Below are positions 58,301-64,000 of a stretch of 64,000 nucleotides of DNA, in pieces. Each line of letters begins with the position of its first letter. Within the stretch, counting starts at the first letter, position 1. The stretch spans positions 50,245,893 to 50,309,892 of the forward strand of contig CM068544.1 in assembly GCA_035048495.1 (NCBI GenBank), written 5' to 3'. Source of the stretch: Euptelea pleiosperma (Eukaryota; Streptophyta; Magnoliopsida; Ranunculales; Eupteleaceae). The notes under the pieces were generated by a model. It did no database searches. It had not been told where the DNA came from and was given only the letters and a program-made list of their open reading frames with translations. The position numbers and the translations under genes are program-made.

Positions 58301-61185
58301 TTGGTCAAGGAAAAGCAGTGATGGTGCACCTGGACAACAAACAAAAATACCTTGAAAGCACCAACATAGAATTCGTTACCGAGCATGTCTTGCACCATTC
58401 CTCTAAACCGAACCAGAGAATTGGGCTGAATTGAACAAATATTTGCAGGATCAAGGATCGGAACCTACAAAAAGTGGAAAACAAGTTATAGGGATTCATC
58501 AAGGATACACATAACAAAAAATCCAAAAAAGTATCCCAATTTTAATAACTTTGCCAAAAAAAAATATAATTGCAAAATCTGGCCATCTCTAAGGTTGCCA
58601 ATCATTAAAAAGAATTAGTTGATTGAATGATCATATCCCTCCATTTTATGTGTACTTTTTCTCGATGTTCACTTAATTGTCCAAGTACAAGGATCATCCA
58701 CCAAGCCTTATTTTTGGACTTGGAGATCACATATGTTATATTATATTATCTCGCATCATTTATTACTATATTATGTCATACATACACATTTATATTCTTT
58801 ATAGCTTGAATTTTGCTTGGACCAAATTTGCCCTGTTCCTTTTAGTTTTTAAGAAAACAGCGTAAGAAAGTAACTAAATATTTTTGTAATTAATTTCAAA
58901 TGTTTTAGTTGGACAATCTAGTATCACCTGTGTTGTTGCCAGAAAACAATCCTTGATTGACATTAATTACTCATTAGCAACAAATTTCCAGGTGTTTTCA
59001 ACCACTAATTTTATTTTTTTTTTTTAATTTGAAAGGTTCAGTTGTTGCTGAAATCTGTAGTTTCAACAGCATTTTAGGTTTTACCAATATTACCATTGTT
59101 GCCAATAGTTGCAATAATCACGAATATTCTGTCACAACCATTTTTTTGTGTAAAAATTTTATTCGACATGCAATTAGAGACTAAGATAGCCTACCAAAAG
59201 CCGAAAAAATTACAAAGGCCACAACCATTATTTCTCAACACAACTCTTTTTTCCCACAACAAACCCTATAACAATAGGTAAACAGAAGAAAAAAAAGTTT
59301 TTTCCTATTTCAATTGTCAAGAGAAAGAGTGATCAAAAAAGTAAGTGGAGAAACTTATGAACTTAGGATGTATTCTTAGAACACCCATACATAAGAACAC
59401 AAATGTGAGATTTGTACTGAATCTGAGTTTTCTAGAAAACCTTTCAAGAATATTGAAAGATTTACAATGCCTTTAGAATTAATTCATAGTGATGTATGTG
59501 ACTTAAAAAACACACAAACTAGAGGTAAAGGTACTTTGTGACTTTCATTGATGATTGCACTAGACATTGTTATGTATATCTAGTTAGGAGTAAAGATGAA
59601 GCACTAAAAGTGTAAAGTTTACAATTCAAAAGTTGAAAGCCAACTAAATGAAAAAAAATCTTATTATCAGATAAAGGTGGATTCCAAAGGTGACTTCAAA
59701 AGACCATTTGGACCCAAAGATTGCCTTGTGGGGCTGCCTCTTTCTCTATATATGCGGATATTCATATTCTGATATATAGAAGTTTTTAATCATACAAAAG
59801 TGCCAGAGACCTTTTTCTTTCTACTAGAAAAAAAAAATCAGATTTCCTTAATACTTTCTTACTGTTTCAAGAGTTAAACTTCTTATTACATATTTGATCA
59901 TTCTACCTACAATTCAAGGATGTCAGGATTTGGAGTGTCACCTTTCTAGCACCAACGGATTGTTAAATCCTGGGAGTTTGACGCCCGCAGAACCATTGGC
60001 ATCGAAGTGGGGGCAAATCTGACTTTAGGACAGTGTGTTCAACATGTGCCTATGTCCAATTTTCAGACTGATAAGTTCTTTCTTGGTTTTCTTATGTTAA
60101 GATACAACATCTCTTTCTCATCTCTCTTGATTCTCTGATAAGGGGAATTCCCTTATTATTTTTCTGATTTTTCATCTTTATTACAACACCTCCAACAAGA
60201 GGTTCTGGGTGTTAGAGATTATGTGACGAGATACACCAAAGATGACATGGTGCATCTCACCCACTTTATTACAATACATTCTCTAATACTGGGCACTGGG
60301 CACTAAGAAACCAGTATTAGAGATCGAGAATTCAGGACTATGATAGAGAGTTTGATTCTATATAGAATGTAACAAATCAATCGTTCTACAGACTCACCTT
60401 AAAGGAATGTTAGTTAGATGACTTAGATTAAAGAACTGGAAAATCTACAGATTCAGCTCATATCGGTAAAGAATTGGAAAAGAAATCTAGGGTTTTGAAT
60501 GCCGACCTCAAGCATGAGACATAGGATTTCCACAAAACTCAAGCGAAACCGCACCATTGCAGTGTACTCGAGCACTTAAGAAACTAAACAGCACACAAAC
60601 ATAGAGATAAGAAACATAGAGTTTCAAGATAAGATCTTGGCAACGAAGAATAATTTGGATAAAGAGTTACATAGATCAAAAGAGGCTACACACCTAGGGC
60701 TTCTAACATTCGAATTCGACCGAAAATCTACGATTTTCTAATTGAGTTCTAGGGTTTTTGCAGGAAAACTGAGTACCATACCAAAAAAAAAAAAAAAACC
60801 TCGAAGAACTTTGCGTCTTGGAGATCGAGTAGAAGGAAAGAGACACACCTGAGAGAGGCCGCCCTAGGGCTTCTAACATTCGAATTCGACCGAAAATCTA
60901 CGATTTTCTAATTGAGTTCTAGGGTTTTTGCAGGAAAACTGAGTACCATACCAAAAAAAAAAAAAAACCTCGAAGAACTTTGCGTCTTGGAGATCGAGTA
61001 GAAGGAAAGAGACACACCTGAGAGAGGCCGCCCTGATCGAATAGACGCTCCTGGAAAACATCGATTGCACCCCAGTCCTTGCCATCAAAGCTCGCCGGGT
61101 CCGAACCAGAGGCGATCGCCTTCTCAAACGTCGCCCGCACAGCTCCGAGAGGGTTCGCAAGGCAATCGAAGGCTAGACCTACCAT
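46301..61185 (-). CDS. ETG1: ETG1 / MCM complex-binding protein (MCMBP), 13 exons
   Basis: Nuclear replisome factor that binds the MCM2-7 helicase and is needed for DNA replication and sister-chromatid cohesion. Exons in reading order: 61185-61018, 58464-58351, 58261-58154, 57988-57854, 56813-56694, 56504-56346, 49319-49245, 49064-48951, 48728-48526, 48342-48207, 47996-47769, 46582-46515, 46415-46301 (stop TGA). Borders are GT/AG and phases join, giving 580 residues (the Arabidopsis protein is about 589). Family landmarks: NPLGAVR and [10 protein letters not shown] near the N-terminus, [118 protein letters not shown] at the end. Intron 6 (7 kb) holds a copia element; intron 1 (2.6 kb) holds copia debris and a duplicated splice donor. 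E2F-type boxes precede the gene, as its name predicts. Confidence 0.95.
49482..49713 (-). repeat. 3' LTR of the copia element
   Basis: 232 bp from TGTTGTAGTTAAG to CTTGACTGACA on the + strand. Contains a GAGAAGAGAAGAGAAGAG run. On the minus strand it starts TGTCAGTC and ends CTACAACA. Confidence 0.88.
50945..52247. mobile_element. 1.3-kb insertion splitting the copia integrase
   Basis: Integrase reads up to [10 protein letters not shown] near 52250 and resumes with [19 protein letters not shown] near 50910; the residues expected between are replaced by unrelated DNA. The inserted part begins, on the minus strand, AAGGCTATGTTTGGTTGGGC, a MITE-like end, but a clear partner at 50945 is not seen. 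It contains a SINE (51530-51749). The open frames have no recognisable domain. Confidence 0.65.
51530..51749 (+). mobile_element. tRNA-derived SINE with flanking repeat
   Basis: A head with B-box-like GGTTATGAGTTCAACTCTCC, about 150 bp of body and an A8 tail. AGACGTGCATAA (51518-51529) and AGACGTGCGTAA (51750-51761) flank it, a 12-bp target duplication with one change. The B-box resembles that of the SINE near 11880. Confidence 0.65.
55099..55638. repeat. 41-bp minisatellite in the copia leader, about 12-13 units
   Basis: Unit starts at 55099, 55140, 55181, 55222, then (after a 16-bp slip) 55279, 55320, 55361, 55402, 55443, 55484, 55525 and 55566. The consensus begins CTAGGCCTGGGAGGGTCTC and ends TTCTGGAGTGGGCGG or GGAACCTGCAT. 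The period is not a multiple of three and the array lies between primer site and gag, so it is not coding. Confidence 0.9.
55753..55978 (-). repeat. 5' LTR of the copia element
   Basis: 226 bp from TGTTGTAATTAAG to CCTAATTGAAA on the + strand. The outer TG terminus has decayed to TT on the minus strand. It lies next to the primer site. Confidence 0.88.
57100..57420. other. Unassigned stretch in ETG1 intron 4
   Basis: An 82-codon + frame starts at 57156 ([19 protein letters not shown]). It resembles no family I know and lies antisense inside an intron; it could be a transposon remnant. Confidence 0.3.
59130..59260 (-). mobile_element. LINE-like 3' end in ETG1 intron 1
   Basis: TTTTTTTGTGTAAAAATTTT followed by GAGACTAAGATAGCCTACC is close to the LINE 3' end near 4232. 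Only the tail region is present. Confidence 0.35.
59440..59710 (+). mobile_element. Copia integrase fragment in ETG1 intron 1
   Basis: Broken + frames read [12 protein letters not shown], then [16 protein letters not shown] and RSKDEAL, the canonical Ty1/copia integrase core start (IHSD and FIDD blocks). It is a different lineage from the element in intron 6. No LTRs nearby. Confidence 0.65.
60696..61034. repeat. 170-bp tandem duplication covering the ETG1 exon 1 / intron 1 border
   Basis: Units 60696-60865 and 60866-61034 are identical except for one base in a poly-A run (16 versus 15). Each ends with GAGAGAGGCCGCCCT, so the last 17 bases of exon 1 and the donor CTCTCAG|GTGTGT exist twice. 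Only the copy next to exon 1 is in the right place; the other is an intronic decoy. The near-identity points to a recent event or to an assembly artefact. Confidence 0.92.
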
Positions 61186-61212
61186 TCTCTCTCACACACT
61201 CTCTCTGAGGTT

Positions 61213-61223
61213 TTTGGCGGGAA
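61213..61223. promoter_or_regulatory. E2F-type box 1 of ETG1
   Basis: TTTGGCGGGAA, a full match to TTTSSCGS, lies 28 bp before the ETG1 start codon, so it may fall within the leader or core promoter. Confidence 0.75.
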
Positions 61224-61274
61224 CGAGGATTTAGTTAATGGGGGATTTTAGTGTAAAATGGTAAAATGGCCGAC

Positions 61275-61283
61275 TTCCCGCGC
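61275..61283. promoter_or_regulatory. E2F-type box 2 of ETG1
   Basis: TTCCCGCGC (GCGCGGGAA on the gene strand), 90 bp before the start codon. It is a slightly weaker match than its neighbours. Confidence 0.6.
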
Positions 61284-61295
61284 TAAGTAGCTAAG

Positions 61296-61308
61296 ATTTC
61301 CCGCCAAA
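61296..61308. promoter_or_regulatory. E2F-type box 3 of ETG1
   Basis: ATTTCCCGCCAAA, an ideal E2F site readable on both strands (TTTCCCGCC and TTTGGCGGG), 111 bp before the start codon. Confidence 0.78.
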
Positions 61309-61670
61309 TCTTGAAACGTGCTTACTGCTTTCCTACCCTTTCTGATACTGGGAATGCTAATGTAGCCCCGGCAACATAGTAGGTAACTTAAGATGGTAAT
61401 CTAAGCCGTTACCTAAAGGACAGCGTCTTGAAATAATCGACCATGAAAAAAACCACCATCTCACGCCGCATGGAGGGATCAGGATCGCACCATTCTATAG
61501 TTCCGACTTCCAATCTAACGAGATCTGCAAGGTAAATAATCAACATTATCGAATGAGAGACACAACCATCCAATTTATTCCACTCTTTCAAATTCTACCA
61601 AACGATCCAGAGAAGAAAAAAAAAGTTACTCCAGTGACCCAGTCAGATCCGGTTGAAATCATGTTTGAAT

Positions 61671-62102
61671 CAAGGTTTAAAGGAGGCCGTTTTAACGGTT
61701 AAACGGACTGGGGGCGTTACCATTTAAACGGCCGTTAAAACGGATTGAAACGGTCAGGGGAAAAAATGGAAAAAAACTGAAAAAAACGGAATTTAACGGA
61801 TTTTAATGATTTTAACGGAAAAAAACAGAAAAAGTGGCGCCGAAATTCAAATTTTGAAATTTAAAAATTAAAAAAAAAAAATGAAATTAACGGATTTTGA
61901 CGGAAATTAAACGGATTTTAACGGAATTAAATGGTTTTGACGGCCCTTTTTTTCACAAAACTTTTCAAAATTAAACGGGTGTTTAAACGATTTTAACAGC
62001 CCTCTAAACCAAAAAATGGCCGTTTTTTTCAAAACCGATAAAACGGGTTTAAACGGAAACGGGGCTTGGGGCGTTACCGTTTAAACGGCCGTTTTTAAAA
62101 CC
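61671..62102. mobile_element. hAT-like MITE, TTTAAACGG family, upstream of ETG1
   Basis: Starts CAAGGTTTAAAGGAGGCCG, ends GGCCGTTTTTAAAACC. Flanks share TTTGAAT (61664-61670 and 62103-62109). It lies about 490 bp before the ETG1 start codon and is the cleanest interior copy (CGGCCGTTAAAACGGATTG, CGGTTTTGAC). Confidence 0.75.
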
Positions 62103-64000
62103 TTTGAATGAGAAGATTTCTTGAGTGGGACCAGGCAAATTTTGGCTCTGATTCTATGCATGTCTCCCAACTGTCCTGATAGATGCTTATTTATAAGTAC
62201 AATAATTAAACCCTCCAACTAGAGGGAACGTATGATGCTCCTTCCACGCTCTTAGAGTACTCGTGGCCGACCAAGTTAACAGTATATAGACTGCTCAATC
62301 AGTGGGCTACCTGATTGATGAGGGTTGGCCCAAAGATTATGGATGATTGGTAGCTCTACACACCCACCTCTTTAAACTGGGTACCCACATTTTAGATAAA
62401 AAAAAAAATCCCCCTCCCCCTTCAGTTTGGGCACCCATCCTTTCACCTCTCTCTCTCTCTCTTAAAAAAACTTGCATGTCAGCAGTTATGCCCAGCATGG
62501 GGAGAAAATATTTTTTTAATAGAGAGACTGAGAGAGTGTGTGAATGTGTGAGAGAGAGGGGACGAAGGAGAAGGGGTGGGTGCCAAAACAAAGGGAACAT
62601 TTTGTCCAAAAAAAGTGGGTGCCCAGCTTAAAAACATGTAATGCGTAAGTGCCACAAAGAAGTCTAAGTTAACTGATAAAAAATAAAGGGTGTTTAAGTA
62701 ATATCCCCTGGAATTTTGAAAGTAATTAGTACCCTTATACTTCAAACTTTAGGATTACCTCCTTTGACCTAGTTTTTTTTTCTTACCTAGTTTAGCAGTA
62801 ATAGGCTTGAATCACACGTTGTTAGCATTGTACTTGCAATATTATGATCCTTTCATAGGTACATTAATAGGCCCCGGATGCATGTCACATTTTAAAGTTA
62901 AAGTTAGTCAACCACTGTTAAACAAGGTCAAGGGAGGTAATCCAAAAATTTGACATTATTACAAGGTATTACTAATTACTTTTAAATTTCAGGGGTGTTA
63001 CTAAAATACTCAAAAAATAAAAGAGTGTATTTTAGTAATCAGGTTTTTTTGGTAGGTGTCTTGGATTCATTAAAAAAAGCCTTTTTCGCATGTGAACACG
63101 GGGACGCTGTTGAACTAAGTAAATATGTGGTGTGGTGTTCGTGTGATTGATCTTTTTCTGTTCTACCTATTTTTTCTGATACGTAAGAAAATCGATTTTC
63201 AACGCAGGTTAGTAGGAGTGTTTGGTCAACCTGATTTTCGAGCCATGCCCCATACAAAAAAGATGACCAGCTGATTGAACATATGGCTTTCATCGAGTGG
63301 ATGCACACTGTCTGCTGTATACAGTAGTACAGGGTGTAAAGAGCACTATCCTCAAGGCTTCTACATAACCATTTGAAGGGAAAATGTCGTACGTTCGACA
63401 CTTGTACCCTAACTGACTATCCTTGCGCGCATAACGTGGTTGGCATGCAGAGGATCGGGACTCATGACGTTCTCTGAGTCCCACTTACGAGATCAATATC
63501 ACCAATTCAATTTTATTTTATTCCTTTGAACAGTAAATCTAGGAAAAGCTGATGTGGTTAAATTCATCCCATCCATCGTGTTATTTTTGGCAAGTAAACT
63601 AAAACCTACCAGGTGAGGCCCACTCGGTAGTGGATCCTTCTCCATGGTACATGAGACACATGCTAGGTATTTATGGTTCAGGACAGGGAACTTTAGTCAA
63701 AAGACTCCCGACTTAGAACGCTCCCTTCTGTCACCAATCAGGTTGATTTTTTGTCTGTGGGTCCAGATAGAGCTCTAAAGACTCCAAAATCCATACAGTT
63801 ACTGATCTCTAGGAGTATGCCACGTGTTCTTGGACGCTCCCACCTAAAAAGCGAGGCCAAATTTTTCTTTAGAAGTCTACATGATTGGAATTTTTACACG
63901 TGGCATATGAGGGTCATTTGGTTCCATGTGTTGTGTTTCACCAATATACTTTCTCTCCATTTGGCAATTTTTAGGTTGGCCACCGGGCAAAAAGCAGCCT
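62103..64000. other. Window end: intergenic, no gene seen
   Basis: Contains a CT/GA-rich low-complexity region (62440-62590) and, at 63735-63830, a partial right arm of the palindromic MITE (CAATCAGGTTGATTTTTTG to GTATGCCACGTG). The 120-codon minus frame at 63039 has no recognisable domain. Confidence 0.5.

Overview
This window is nuclear DNA of a flowering plant. Four spliced or intronless genes have close relatives known from Arabidopsis, introns use GT/AG borders, and most of the intergenic space is filled with plant-type transposon debris: foldback MITEs, TRIM/SMART elements, a Ty1/copia element, LINE 3' ends and SINEs. The species cannot be fixed from the sequence alone. The gene spacing and the MITE load fit a medium-to-large, repeat-rich genome.

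Gene layout, left to right: (1) a + strand four-exon gene at 1407-6267 for a chloroplast phosphoglucan phosphatase of the LSF2 type (starch breakdown); (2) an intronless - strand gene at 12591-13871 for a CBL-interacting protein kinase, closest in my reading to CIPK14 (calcium signalling); (3) a - strand 13-exon gene at 34298-43024 for a 502-residue polytopic membrane protein with an ATP/ADP-translocase/MFS-like signature; (4) a - strand 13-exon gene at 46301-61185 for ETG1/MCMBP, the MCM-binding replisome factor, whose promoter carries three E2F-type boxes. I traced every exon of the three spliced genes, and all junctions keep frame. The four genes are functionally unrelated, so there is no operon or cluster logic.

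Between 14 and 34 kb there is no credible gene. That stretch is a patchwork of two abundant foldback MITE families: a palindromic family whose ends carry the G-box/ABRE-like GCCACGTGGC, and a hAT-like family with 8-bp target duplications and internal TTTAAACGG/ATAACGG repeats. The two families are nested in each other in both directions. Smaller families are Harbinger-like CTTGGTT foldbacks and a GGTCAGGATC-ended family.

The introns of genes 3 and 4 hold the best-preserved LTR elements. Two complete, unrelated TRIM/SMART mini-retrotransposons (312 and 384 bp, each with a perfect 5-bp target duplication and a methionine-tRNA primer site) lie in introns of gene 3. A 6.5-kb copia element lacking a recognisable reverse transcriptase, carrying a 41-bp minisatellite in its leader and itself interrupted by a 1.3-kb insert, lies in intron 6 of ETG1. 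A near-perfect 170-bp tandem duplication has copied the end of ETG1 exon 1 together with its 5' splice site. A mitochondrial small-subunit rRNA fragment sits at about 9.8 kb. I found no self-contained novel system; the most interesting signals are the MITE-borne G-boxes in front of three of the four genes, the paired TRIMs, and the duplicated splice donor.
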